Assembly: GCA_965220425.1 (NCBI GenBank)
Contig: OZ244830.1
Location: 1 to 64,000, forward strand
Reading direction: 5' to 3'
Length of the DNA stretch: 64,000 nt
Source of the DNA: Azophilus sp965220425
GTDB taxonomy: Bacteria > Pseudomonadota > Gammaproteobacteria > Pseudomonadales > Azotimanducaceae
Part shown: in pieces, positions 54,561 through 63,375 of the stretch
How the letters are laid out: each line of letters begins with the position of its first letter
How positions within the stretch are numbered: the stretch's first letter is position 1
Position numbers and translations under genes: made by a program
Notes under the pieces: model-generated
Databases searched by the model: none
The model's input: the letters and a program-made list of their open reading frames with translations, nothing else
What the model was told of the DNA's origin: nothing

Positions 54561-55043
54561 ATGCCGTCATTCGACATCGTCTCGGAAGTCGATCTGCAGG
54601 AAATGCGCAACGCGGTCGACCAGGCGGGGCGCGAGTTGCGGTCCCGTTTCGACTTCCGCGGCGTGGACGCGAGCTTCGAGCTCGTCGATGCGGGCGTGCA
54701 ACTCCTGGCGCGCGAAGACTTTCAGCTCAGGCAGATGGAGGACATTCTTCGTGACAAGATGGCGCGGCGCGGCGTGGACGGCGCCTGTCTCGACCCACGA
54801 ACGATCGAGGGGGCGGGCAAACAGCGCCGTCAGCTCTTCGGCCTCAAGCAGGGCATCGACCGGGACACGGCGAAGAAGATCGTCAGGATGGTCAAGGACT
54901 CGAGGCTCAAGATGCAGACGCAGGTCAACGGCCCGAAACTGCGCGTCACCGGCAAGAAGCGCGATGACCTGCAACAGGTGATCGCCATGCTCAAGGAAGC
55001 CGAACTGGACGTGCCCCTGCAGTTCGACAACTATCGCGATTGA
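54561..55043 (+). CDS. yajQ: YajQ family nucleotide-binding protein
   Basis: A 160-residue UPF0234/YajQ protein: MPSFDIVSEVDLQEMRNAVD at the start, ELRSRFDFRG, AREDFQL, KQGIDRDTAKKIVRMVKDS, and KLRVTGKKRDDLQQVIAML at the end. Relatives bind tRNA or nucleotides, and in some bacteria cyclic-di-GMP, as a cytoplasmic regulator. The ATG at 54561 is chosen because it begins the conserved N-terminus; GGAGA lies about 6 bases before it. Typical length, intact, and followed by ampG after 118 bp. Confidence 0.95.
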   Translation: MPSFDIVSEVDLQEMRNAVDQAGRELRSRFDFRGVDASFELVDAGVQLLAREDFQLRQMEDILRDKMARRGVDGACLDPRTIEGAGKQRRQLFGLKQGIDRDTAKKIVRMVKDSRLKMQTQVNGPKLRVTGKKRDDLQQVIAMLKEAELDVPLQFDNYRD

Positions 55044-55161
55044 AGTGGGAGATGCCGCCGGGCGCCCTGGCGTTGGCGGTCGGAGAATCCGGCTGCATCG
55101 CCGCCCTGTCGGGCGCCGCAATCATGGTTGAGGAGGCAGGCAGCCTGGAGAACGCCCGGTA

Positions 55162-56757
55162 ATGCAGGAAAAGGCTCTCGCAGCGAATGGCGGCACCCCG
55201 ACCCTGGCGGCCTGGCTGCAGCCGCGGGTCGGGGCACTGCTCTTGCTGGGCTTTTCCTCCGGCCTGCCGCTGTTGCTCATCTTTGCCACGCTCTCGCTGT
55301 GGCTTCGGGAAGCCGGGGTGGATCGAAGCGCGGCCACTTTTTTCAGTTGGGCGGCGCTTGGCTATTCGTTCAAGTTCGTCTGGGCGCCGCTGATCGACAG
55401 GCTGCCGTTACCCGTGCTGTCGAAGCGGCTCGGCCAGCGGCGCGGCTGGCTGCTGGTGGCGCAGTTTGCCGTCATTGCCGCCATAACAGGGATGGCGTTC
55501 TGCGATCCGGGAACATCCAGGGGCTTTACCCTGATGGCGTTCGCCGCGGTTGCCCTGGGGTTTTCCTCGGCGACCCAGGACATCGTGATCGATGCGTACC
55601 GCATTGAGGCGGCGGACGACAAGATGCAGGCGCTGCTGTCGTCCGCCTATGTCGCGGGATACCGGGCCGGCATGGTGGTCGCCGGAGCGGGCGCTCTGTA
55701 TCTCGCCGCCGGGTTCGGCAGCACGGCCGAGAACTATGTGCATGCGGCCTGGAAGTGGACCTACCTGTGCATGGCCGCCACCATGCTGATTGGCGTTGGG
55801 ACCACCCTGGTCATTCGCGAACCCGTCCGGCGGAACTTTACCGCCCACTTCCACGGCACGCCGGACTACGCCCGCTTCCTGTTGCTGTTCGCGCTCGTGG
55901 TGGGAACCTTCGTTACCGCCTTCGTCACGCTCCGGGACTGGATGGATGCGGCGAGCGTTTGGCTGGCCGCCGGGGTCGGGCTCCACGCAACGCCGGTGGC
56001 CTTTCTGCTGGAAGCCCTGCGCGTCGGCGCATCGGTGGCCCTGGCGCTGGCGGTGGCGCGGGCATGCGTGGCCGCCGGGATCGTTCGCCAGGCCATGGTG
56101 CGGGACACCTACGTGGCGCCGGTGCTGGACTTCTTCGAGCGTTACGGACGGGCGGCGCTGCCGATACTGCTGCTGGTCGGCTTCTACCGGGTCTCCGACA
56201 TCGTCCTCGGCGTGATCGCCAACATCTTTTACTGGGACATGGGTTACAGCAAGGAGACGATCGCCACCGTCACCAAGGTATTCGGCATCTGGATGACCAT
56301 ATTGGGCGGCTTCCTGGGCGGCTGGCTGGCCCTGAAGTACGGCGTGATGAAAGTGCTGATGCTCGGTGCGGTGCTGACGGTGGCGACCAACCTGCTGTTC
56401 ATCGTACTGGCCGCATCGCCGGGCGACCTGCCGCTTCTTTATGCGGTGATCGGGGCGGACAACCTGACCGCGGGGCTTGCCAGCGCCGCCTTTGTCGCCT
56501 ACCTGTCCAGCCTGACGAGCCTGTCCTTCACCGCCATGCAGTACGCCATCTTCAGCTCGCTCATGACGCTGGTTCCCAAACTGCTGGGCGGCTATTCGGG
56601 TACGGTAGTGGAGGTGGTCGGCTACTCCTACTTTTTCCTGGGCGCGGCGGTGATAGGCATACCGGTGTTTTTCCTGGTGGCGCTGGCCGCGCGCCACGAC
56701 CAGGCCCGCAAGCGGCGCCAGGGCGGGCCCGGAGCCGAATTGGCGGGGGATGGTTAG
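55162..56757 (+). CDS. ampG: AmpG-type muropeptide permease (MFS)
   Basis: A 531-residue inner-membrane transporter with 12-14 hydrophobic segments. AmpG hallmarks include LLLGFSSGLPLLLIFATLSL at the start, FFSWAALGYSFKFVWAPLID in the first loop, RRGWLLVAQ, and FSSATQDIVIDAYRIE. It imports GlcNAc-anhydromuropeptides from the periplasm for cell-wall recycling. Intact, and longer than the E. coli protein mainly through loops. It has no beta-lactamase gene next to it here. Confidence 0.92.
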   Translation: MQEKALAANGGTPTLAAWLQPRVGALLLLGFSSGLPLLLIFATLSLWLREAGVDRSAATFFSWAALGYSFKFVWAPLIDRLPLPVLSKRLGQRRGWLLVAQFAVIAAITGMAFCDPGTSRGFTLMAFAAVALGFSSATQDIVIDAYRIEAADDKMQALLSSAYVAGYRAGMVVAGAGALYLAAGFGSTAENYVHAAWKWTYLCMAATMLIGVGTTLVIREPVRRNFTAHFHGTPDYARFLLLFALVVGTFVTAFVTLRDWMDAASVWLAAGVGLHATPVAFLLEALRVGASVALALAVARACVAAGIVRQAMVRDTYVAPVLDFFERYGRAALPILLLVGFYRVSDIVLGVIANIFYWDMGYSKETIATVTKVFGIWMTILGGFLGGWLALKYGVMKVLMLGAVLTVATNLLFIVLAASPGDLPLLYAVIGADNLTAGLASAAFVAYLSSLTSLSFTAMQYAIFSSLMTLVPKLLGGYSGTVVEVVGYSYFFLGAAVIGIPVFFLVALAARHDQARKRRQGGPGAELAGDG

Positions 56758-56760
56758 CTC

Positions 56761-56950
56761 TGCACCGCCCCGCGGTCCCCGCGAACGCGCGGGACGGTTC
56801 GCTCATCATACCCACGCCCTCGCCGACTTGGCCGACCTCGAGCCCGACGATGGCCGCGTCCGGCGCGAGAACACCGTTTTCCCGCAGGACCGAGGTCAGC
56901 CACTCCGGGGTAATGCCCTGGGGCATGAGCGGTAGCGGTCTAGTCGTCAT
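56761..56950 (-). pseudogene. APH-like phosphotransferase, N-terminal fragment
   Basis: The frame MTTRPLPLMPQGITPEWLTS then VLRENGVLAPDAAIVGLEV and QVGEGVGMMSEPSR resembles the start of aminoglycoside-phosphotransferase-like proteins (the ITPEWL...GEGxGMM start). After about 60 codons it runs into the end of ampG on the other strand and loses the family match. Its start overlaps the stop of the methyltransferase gene as ATGA, so the two were once an operon. Confidence 0.5.
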
Positions 56951-57558
56951 GGTTCCTCCGCCAGGCCGCGCGTTGACCTTGCCACGAGTCGGGCCAGGGC
57001 CACATGGCGCCCGTCCGGATCCGTGACGATACCTTCTTCCTGGTGGAGTACCCTCAGGTCGCCCGCCATGCCGGGGAGTTCACCCGGCGCGAGCAGAAAC
57101 GCGGGATTGGACGGGCCGGCGATTGACACGGCCAGGTTTTCCTGGTCGACCGCCAGGTGCTCTTCCACCATCAGAACCCCGGCAGGCGAAAGCTTTTCGG
57201 GCAGGCTGCGAATCAGGCGCCGATTCAGATAGCGGAACACGCAGATGACTTCGAATCTGCCCTCTACCTCCAGACCCTCCTCCAGATCCTGCTGCCGCCA
57301 GTCGATATCCAGCCCCGCGTTGCGGGCCGAGGAACGGGCGCGTTCCAACCCCACCGTGGAGATGTCGGTGCCCGTCACCTCGAAACCGTTGCGGGCCAGG
57401 AACAGCGCATTGCGCCCTGCGCCGCAAGCCAGATCTAGGGCCCGCCCCTTCGGCAACCGGCCGATCCAGTCCTTGATCAGGGCGCTTGGATGGGTGCGCC
57501 CGGCGAATGCGCCTTCGCGGTAGCGCGCATCCCACTTCTCCCGGTCGGCTCTGCTCAT
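56947..57558 (-). CDS. Class I SAM-dependent methyltransferase
   Basis: A 203-residue TehB/UbiG-like methyltransferase. MSRADREKWDARYREG is the typical start, the SAM-binding motif I is ALDLACGAGRNALFLARNG, and FEVTGTDIS gives the acidic end of strand 2. The WRQQDLEEGL stretch fits motif II. The substrate cannot be told; relatives detoxify tellurite or methylate small molecules. It lies between the alkyltransferase-like gene and the APH remnant on the minus strand. Confidence 0.85.
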   Translation of the reverse strand: MSRADREKWDARYREGAFAGRTHPSALIKDWIGRLPKGRALDLACGAGRNALFLARNGFEVTGTDISTVGLERARSSARNAGLDIDWRQQDLEEGLEVEGRFEVICVFRYLNRRLIRSLPEKLSPAGVLMVEEHLAVDQENLAVSIAGPSNPAFLLAPGELPGMAGDLRVLHQEEGIVTDPDGRHVALARLVARSTRGLAEEP

Positions 57559-57632
57559 GACGACCGATTCGCGCTCAGAATCCGGTTCTGGTGCCGCTTT
57601 CGCACTGGTTCGAGCGCCCGTTCGTCCAGGGA

Positions 57633-57944
57633 TCAGGGTTGCCAGCGACAGCTTTGCGCCACGCGGTCTCCGACGAATTCGACGCCCTCCCGTTCGAGGC
57701 GCTGCCGCTGAGTCCGGTAGCCGTCGCTTTCTTTGCGCAACGAGATGCGCAGACTCACGTTGACCACCCGGTGCCGCGGCAGGCGCGTGCCGGCGGGCAG
57801 ATTGGCCAGCGTGCGGCCGACAAGGCGGGCGTGGGCAGGCATCCCCGCGAGCGCCGCAACCTGGCCGTAGGTGGCGATCTTGCCGCGCGGAATCATTGCG
57901 ACCACCTGCCAGACGCGTGCTTCGGGAGTCTGCTCTTCGGCCAT
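57633..57944 (-). CDS. Alkyltransferase-like protein (ATL/MGMT family)
   Basis: A 103-residue DNA-binding homologue of O6-alkylguanine-DNA alkyltransferase. VWQVVAMIPRGKIATYGQVA and LAGMPAHARLVGRTLAN form the helix-turn-helix and arginine-finger region. The active-site PCHRV of MGMT reads PRHRVV here: cysteine is replaced by arginine, so it cannot accept alkyl groups. ATL proteins bind O6-alkylguanine and hand it to nucleotide excision repair. Size and position are normal. Confidence 0.87.
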   Translation of the reverse strand: MAEEQTPEARVWQVVAMIPRGKIATYGQVAALAGMPAHARLVGRTLANLPAGTRLPRHRVVNVSLRISLRKESDGYRTQRQRLEREGVEFVGDRVAQSCRWQP

Positions 57945-57991
57945 GCTGCAGGTTGCTCTTGCTACGCGGCTTGTCGTGTCATGAGGGCGCG

Positions 57992-59620
57992 CTAAAAGTT
58001 GCGATGTTCCAGCAGCAGACCGGCACTCTCGTAGTTGTCCGACAGAAGCCTGCCGCGCGCGCGAGACCTTTTGCGCACAAAGAGGTCGAAGAATGCCAGT
58101 ACCTTTTCCCGTTGAATCCGGTGGGCGAGTTCAGGTTCGGCCAGCCGATAAGTGACGCCCGGTTCGAAGTAGCGGGGAAACTCCCTGTTTTTCAAATCCG
58201 GCCACCAGTAGTCGCCCGACACGCCGAAACTCGCGTGATTGGCATCGCGCAACATCGCCCAGACAACCGGCGCCGCCGAGTTTTCGAAAGCCGTCCGCAG
58301 TACGGGAAACGGATTCTCCGCCGTCGGCATCTCCGCGCCCGCAGCCTCGGCCCTGGCCTCGGCAAGGCGGATGATCAATCGGTCCTCGGCGCTGGCAAGC
58401 AACAGCATGGGCCGGCCGATCTCGCCGGGCCCGTAGGGCCCGTCGGCGCTGAGAATGGCCGATTCCCGGCCCGGAGGAGCCAGCAGCTCCGGCGGCAAGG
58501 CGGGTCGGGGGTCCGGCATTGATGGAGGCGCCACCGCCACGCCGGCGAGAAACCGGCGCTCCAGCGGCATGGCGGACAACACCGTGGATGCGCCGAAGGA
58601 ACGCCCCATCAGGCCGATGCGATCAAGATGCAGCGATCCGGCGAACGGCCCTTGACGATTCAGCCTCTCCAATTCATCCAGGGTAGCGCGCAGGTCGGCG
58701 ATCCGTTGCAGCAGGGCCTGATCCAGTGCGAACAGGGCCTCGGCACTCGAACGGTCCGCGGCCAGAGGCGTGTAGCTCTGGCCGTAGTTGTCGGGCGGGC
58801 CGTAGGTGCCGTATTCGTTGAACGATTCGAGTACCTCGCGCATTCGTGCCTTCATTGCGGGGTGTCCGCCGTTCGCCGCCAGGGCAGGGTCCTCGCCGGT
58901 CATGGAAAAGGGCGAGTTACCGGTGTGTTCGGGAGCGATGACCACGTAGCCGTGTGCTGCGAGGTGCTCGCAGACAGTTTGCATGTTGTAGCGGCTGCCG
59001 GCGTCGCCATGGGACATGACGATGACGGGCAGCGGGTTAGCCGAAAGGGCGACGGGCGCATCCACATAGCTGCCGCGCTCGCGGGTGAACAACTCGTCGA
59101 TCGCCGCGTCGATCCGTGCGCCGGTAACGCCTGGAGCAACCGTATCCGGCGTAAGGTGGAAGAAGGTGGTGCGCGTCATCATCAGCCGGTGCACGGCCCG
59201 GTTTCCGAAGACGTAGTCGCCGTAGGTCGCCCGGCGGAACGGGGCGGCGGGCGCGCGTGCGCCGGTGGCCGTGGATCGGTGTCCGGGTCCGGGTTCTCCG
59301 CTGCCGCCGCCTTTCGTTCGGGGCTCGAGTGCGTGGGGATCGACCGGATACCAGATTTCGGTAATCAGGGTTCTGATCCCGGATTCGATTCCCGCCGCTT
59401 CATCGTATCCCCGGCTCGTGTCGTGAATGAAGATGGTGGTGTTGCCGACGGCAAACTGCGCATCGGTGACCCGCGCGTCGCCGGTTGCGGCCTCGACGCC
59501 ACCCATGGGGAGGGTCGCCATAAGCGCCATTACCGAGATCAGGGCGAACCGCCAAAGGTATCCGCCCGAGGGCACGAAGGTCGGCGTCACTCGCATGGGA
59601 CAGATGTTGCTTCCTGTCAT
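57992..59620 (-). CDS. Exported alpha/beta hydrolase (PAF acetylhydrolase-like)
   Basis: A 542-residue protein from MTGSNICPMRVTPTFVPS; in-frame starts at 59596 or 59749 are also possible. A hydrophobic segment (LWRFALISVMALMATLPMGG) followed by VEAATG looks like a signal peptide. The hydrolase core has PLPVIVMSHGDAGSRYN (oxyanion region) and the nucleophile elbow LMGRSFGAST with Ser in GxSxG; a His near DANHASFGV may complete the triad. Relatives cleave short esters or phospholipid acetyl groups. Substrate unknown; it stands alone. Confidence 0.82.
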   Translation of the reverse strand: MTGSNICPMRVTPTFVPSGGYLWRFALISVMALMATLPMGGVEAATGDARVTDAQFAVGNTTIFIHDTSRGYDEAAGIESGIRTLITEIWYPVDPHALEPRTKGGGSGEPGPGHRSTATGARAPAAPFRRATYGDYVFGNRAVHRLMMTRTTFFHLTPDTVAPGVTGARIDAAIDELFTRERGSYVDAPVALSANPLPVIVMSHGDAGSRYNMQTVCEHLAAHGYVVIAPEHTGNSPFSMTGEDPALAANGGHPAMKARMREVLESFNEYGTYGPPDNYGQSYTPLAADRSSAEALFALDQALLQRIADLRATLDELERLNRQGPFAGSLHLDRIGLMGRSFGASTVLSAMPLERRFLAGVAVAPPSMPDPRPALPPELLAPPGRESAILSADGPYGPGEIGRPMLLLASAEDRLIIRLAEARAEAAGAEMPTAENPFPVLRTAFENSAAPVVWAMLRDANHASFGVSGDYWWPDLKNREFPRYFEPGVTYRLAEPELAHRIQREKVLAFFDLFVRKRSRARGRLLSDNYESAGLLLEHRNF

Positions 59621-59889
59621 AACCGGGCTCCGAGTGGGCGTACCGCACTCAACTGCCGGCACGCCGGGCGGGCTTGCCTTCCCGGGTTGACGGGTGCAGG
59701 CACAAGCCTTAAAGGTGCCGGCAGGTGAGTCCGGTACGCCCACTCTCATTCCAGGGGCGAAGATTGTTCCCCGCGCTTGAGGGCGCCGTGTCAGCGTCCT
59801 GGCCCACCGGGGTCGAAACTTGCATGACAGATCCAGGTAAATTCTCGTGGGGCTCTTTTACATCCTTTCGAGCCGATCGGAAAGCGCCG

Positions 59890-60453
59890 CGATACGAAGC
59901 GGAAGACGCCGTGCGGCTCATTGCCGACAATCCCCTGATCGCAACCCCGGAACGAGCCGTCCCCGGAGCCTTGGAAGCCTTGTACCGCGAGGATGGCATG
60001 GCGGCCGGCGGCGCCTACCTGGCTTTGTGGCGACACGCGGTCGTGTCGCTGTTGGCGCGTAGCGCGAGCACGCCGAGTGAGCCGCGGGACTGGGCCATTG
60101 CCGCCAGTGTGTCATGCGACTGCGAACTCTGTGCCAAGCTCAAGGCGTTTTGCAGAGATCCTGTCAAACAGGTTCTGCGCTTTCCGTTGCGCAAGGAATT
60201 GCGTGCGCACCTGCACCGGCAAATCGACAATGATCGACTCGACATGTCCCACGTAACCGAACGGCGCGGCAGGCCTTTTACCCTCGTTTGCACCAAGAAC
60301 CGCGCGAGTTACCAACGGCGCCTCGCCGAGTACGCCAAGGATGTCGAGGTCATGCGTTCGTTGATTCATACGGCGCCGGTAGGGGCAGCGGCAGGAGCCT
60401 GCTCCGCTGAACTGGCCCGGTTGCGCGAAGCGGTAACCAATATCACCGGGTAA
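59890..60453 (+). pseudogene. Duplicate of the 2-oxoglutarate oxygenase 3' end
   Basis: From AEDAVRLIADNPLIATPERA to the stop this is the last 185 residues of the oxygenase at 42040-44391, nearly identical. The catalytic oxygenase domain is absent. An upstream ATG at 59725 opens a frame into it, but those codons look random. Confidence 0.9.
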
Positions 60454-60562
60454 AATCGCTGGAACTTCAGGCTGACGGGGCGATGCCCCAGCCCGACGAG
60501 AAAGCGGTGAATGGTTGCGAACTCGACTCATTTGAAAATCCTATCCGCGAATAAGAAGTCTA
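59898..60562 (+). repeat. 665-bp direct repeat, copy 2
   Basis: In-register match to 43836-44500. At its end (60470-60562) it includes a third copy of the MPQP...DSFDN element, whose frame here stops early. Confidence 0.93.
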
Positions 60563-60670
60563 GCCCGCATATCGCGTCAAGCCGCTTGTCGAGTTGACGA
60601 ATGTCTTTTGATTTCGCTCACCTTTGTTGCACATTTCGGCTTTCTGTAGCGTTACAAACCGCGCTGGCCG
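60562..60670 (+). repeat. Half copy of the MITE at 63376
   Basis: AGCCCGCATATCGCGTCAAG and the following ~90 bp match 63378-63486 with scattered changes. The right-hand end with the second inverted repeat is not found, so this is a broken copy. From 60671 to 60953 I see no gene I can support. Confidence 0.75.
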
Positions 60671-60953
60671 ACAACCCGTTCGCACGCATCGACGAGATCC
60701 TCACGGGCGAGTTGGCTGCCGGAAGGCAGATCTATTCTGCCGCCTACATCATGCCAACGTCCCGGTCGGCCGGCCACCTGCGAAGAGGGCGAGCCTGATC
60801 GTCTCCAAAACCTGCGCGCAAATGCTCGCGGATCCTCAAGACAACGCCCCGCTATGATCTCGTCGAATTGAAGTCAGGAAACCGCGGCATGTTGATGTCA
60901 CGCGATCCTTAAGGCCGGGTGAGCCTGGATGCGACGGCTACAAGCCAGCCAGG

Positions 60954-61363
60954 TCAGGTGCCCGGCGGCACGAGAACAACGCCATGCCTGGCAAGGTCAT
61001 CGTCGAAAGCGAACGCCAGCGCAATGCCCCGGTCTTGCGTAAGAGTAATGCTGACCGGTCCGTAAGGCTCACGCGGCGCTCGGCGGCTGCCAGAAGGGCG
61101 TCCATTGCTCGATGCAGCAAGACGTCGTCTATCCCACAGGATGCGCAGAAACGGCAGCATATCGGCATAGAAGACCCGCACGGCCTCAACGCCTATTCGC
61201 GCCTGTGCAGAAGGGAGACGGTTTCAAGAACGACGAACGACGACGTGACCAGGCTGGCCCCAAGCTCCCGCAATGATGCTGCACCAATGCGCGCCGCCTG
61301 GTGGCTCTCGTCGTCCTCCACCAACAGCGCGTACATCGCCGATGTGTCGACGAAAACATCCAT
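60954..61363 (-). pseudogene. VapC-type PIN toxin with several frameshifts
   Basis: Starting MDVFVDTSAMYALLVEDDES this is a PIN-domain toxin (the first Asp of the acidic site is in VDTSA). The frame breaks after SLLHRR, continues as VRVFYADMLPF, breaks again before AMDALLAAAERRVSLTDR and once more before GIALAFAFDDDLARHG, which holds the last conserved acidic part. At least three indels, so inactive. It overlaps the antitoxin stop by one base (TGATG), the normal vapBC layout. Confidence 0.75.
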
Positions 61364-61605
61364 CACGAAAATGCCTCCGGGAGATAGTCATCGTGCTGCC
61401 TGGCGACATCGGCCGCGCCGTCCGGCGAGCGAAAACTCCCGGCGGCAGCCAGAAAGCGTTCCCAGTCGGCATTAGCTTGCTCGCTTGCGAGTACATGGTC
61501 TACACCTTCCCGAACCAGTCGCGCAAAAGATGTCGAGCGGCGGGCGGCAAGGGCTTTCAGGCGTTCGTATTGACCGGGTTCCAGTTGAATTTGAGTTCGA
61601 ATCAT
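61363..61605 (-). CDS. Ribbon-helix-helix antitoxin (VapB-like)
   Basis: An 80-residue protein from MIRTQIQLEPGQYERLKALA; a start 6 codons earlier exists. The first 45 residues form a ribbon-helix-helix DNA-binding fold (IQLEPGQYERLKALAARRST) and the acidic, Asp/Glu-rich tail would block the PIN toxin. Its cognate toxin gene next door is broken, so it is an orphan antitoxin now. Confidence 0.75.
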   Translation of the reverse strand: MIRTQIQLEPGQYERLKALAARRSTSFARLVREGVDHVLASEQANADWERFLAAAGSFRSPDGAADVARQHDDYLPEAFS

Positions 61606-61818
61606 CTGCCGGTGTGTTATCACTCAGATGCTTACATGATAACGCTGGCTAGACGGTAGCGAAACGATGGCACCATTTTCGATGGCTCGCCATCGTCGCG
61701 GCCCGGAACTGTTACCGTCGCCACCAGGTACTTGTACCACTGCCGACGTAAGGCTTTCGCCATGCAGCCTACCCAAGTCGTCCTCACGGAATGTATGATC
61801 GCCTGCACACCCGGAATC

Positions 61819-62571
61819 ATGGCGATGACGATGCAGTACCCGGCCCGATCTTCCGCCCCCGGAACGAATACCCCCAACAAGGCGCCCGGGAAAACTCCTG
61901 ACGAGCCTTTAGGGCCGGTGCGCGTCGAGGTGCCCATGCCACGCCACCTGTTCGACCGCCTCACGAACCACGATCATGCGCCGAGATGCCGATACGATGA
62001 GGCGGACGGCATGGCCGAGTTCGTTGCCGCACCAGGCATCGCGCACGAGTCGCGCGCCTGGGTCCTGTCCCGCCTGTTCGGTCACCTCGAAGCTGAACTG
62101 GCCGATGCGGGGCGGTTCCCCGGCTTTTCCGTCGCGCTCTCCACGCGCCTGTTGAGCGGCGACGGCGCCTTCGAACCGGACACCTGCATCTTCGTCGACC
62201 CGGCACGAGCTATTCGCGCCCGCGAGATCGCGGGTTACCTGGACACCGACCAGGGTCACCCGGTACCAGACCTCGTCGCGGAAGTAGACCGCTCGGTGGA
62301 TTCGAGCCACAAGCTCGGTCCCTACTTCCGCATGGGCGTCCGCGAAGCCTGGACCTGGAGCGCCGAGGACGGCGCCGCGATCTGGATCCCGGATGCCTCT
62401 CATGACGCGGGATTCGCACCATCCGACGCCAGCCGCGTGTTTCCTCCGTTGACCCGCGATGGGTTGAACGAACTGCTGGCGGACACCGGCAGCGAAGAGC
62501 AATATCGGCTATCGCGCCGACTCGCGGAACGTATCGCGAGGGCGTTTTCCATCGGCTGGATTCAATCGTAG
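61819..62571 (+). CDS. Uma2-family (DUF820) PD-(D/E)XK nuclease
   Basis: About 250 residues from MAMTMQYPARSS; a frame start at 61732 adds 29 residues. The Uma2 core lies between residues 60 and 200: FEPDTCIFVDP and VPDLVAEVDRSVDSSHKLG hold the Asp and Glu of the nuclease-like site with Lys in SSHK, followed by YFRMGVREAWTW. Uma2 proteins are common in cyanobacteria and some other bacteria, often in many copies, without a settled function. It is a single gene in an accessory segment. Confidence 0.75.
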   Translation: MAMTMQYPARSSAPGTNTPNKAPGKTPDEPLGPVRVEVPMPRHLFDRLTNHDHAPRCRYDEADGMAEFVAAPGIAHESRAWVLSRLFGHLEAELADAGRFPGFSVALSTRLLSGDGAFEPDTCIFVDPARAIRAREIAGYLDTDQGHPVPDLVAEVDRSVDSSHKLGPYFRMGVREAWTWSAEDGAAIWIPDASHDAGFAPSDASRVFPPLTRDGLNELLADTGSEEQYRLSRRLAERIARAFSIGWIQS

Positions 62572-62835
62572 AGGCGAATTCGAAACGCGGCTCCCCGACC
62601 TGCCGATTCTCGTGCTACTCACCCGCCTCGCCCCGTATGCCCTTTAGGGGTGATACTGCTGCAGCGAGAACTCGCGCAGAAACCGGTAGTGGCGCACGAT
62701 TGCCGTAAGCAACGTGGCGCGGTACTCAATGGCCGTCAGGCGTGCCTGCGCGCGTTCAGGTGCGGCCGGAAATCGTGTTCACATGTTCCCGGAAAACTGT
62801 TCAAGTGCATCGGAATCTGCAATGAGGTGAGAAAC

Positions 62836-63312
62836 GTGGGCAAAACAAACATTGTATTGATAACAGTTGCGGCTATTGTCAGCAGTACGGCCACGCCATT
62901 AATGGCTAGCGAGTCCGATTCTTCGGAGTATCTCAATTCGGGAAAAGTACTCCTTGCCAACCTCCCTTTCTCGGAAGCAGTTCGTGTAGGCGGCACGCTT
63001 TACTTGTCCGGCCAGATTGGAATTGTCCCCGGCACGATGAAACTCGTGCCCGGCGGCCTGCAAGGAGAGACTCGACAAACCATGGAAAACATCAAGACAA
63101 GTCTGCAGGCACACGGCTATTCCATGAACGACCTGGTCAAGTGCGTCATCATGCTCGCGGACATATCCCAGTGGGCAACATTCAATGACATCTACAAAAC
63201 TTATTTCGATGCACGTTTTCCAGCCAGAAGCGCGTTCGGCGCCAACGGACTCGCACTTGGCGCACAAGTAGAAATCGAATGTATCGCCAACCGGCAGACG
63301 GGGTCGGAGTAA
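62836..63312 (+). CDS. RidA family protein with a probable signal peptide
   Basis: A 158-residue protein from a GTG at 62836, with GAGGTGAG about 5 bases upstream. The first 25 residues (GKTNIVLITVAAIVSSTATP then LMAS) look like a signal peptide. The rest is a RidA/YjgF fold: FSEAVRVGGTLYLSGQIG, GGLQGETRQTMENIKTSL, ADISQWATFNDIYKTYF, then the conserved FPARSAFGANGLALGAQVEIECIA, with Arg in PARSA. Cytoplasmic RidA hydrolyses enamine/imine intermediates; an exported form suggests another substrate. An in-frame ATG at 62650 is less likely. Confidence 0.8.
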   Translation: MGKTNIVLITVAAIVSSTATPLMASESDSSEYLNSGKVLLANLPFSEAVRVGGTLYLSGQIGIVPGTMKLVPGGLQGETRQTMENIKTSLQAHGYSMNDLVKCVIMLADISQWATFNDIYKTYFDARFPARSAFGANGLALGAQVEIECIANRQTGSE

Positions 63313-63375
63313 AGTGAAAGCGCCGGAGTACACTCGGCGCCGATCGGCTTGGTGGCCTGTTGATGTTTTTTGACT

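Noticed and set aside
58628..59728. Plus-strand frame of 366 codons opposite the hydrolase
   Set aside because: Shadow of the alpha/beta hydrolase gene; no signal or domain of its own.
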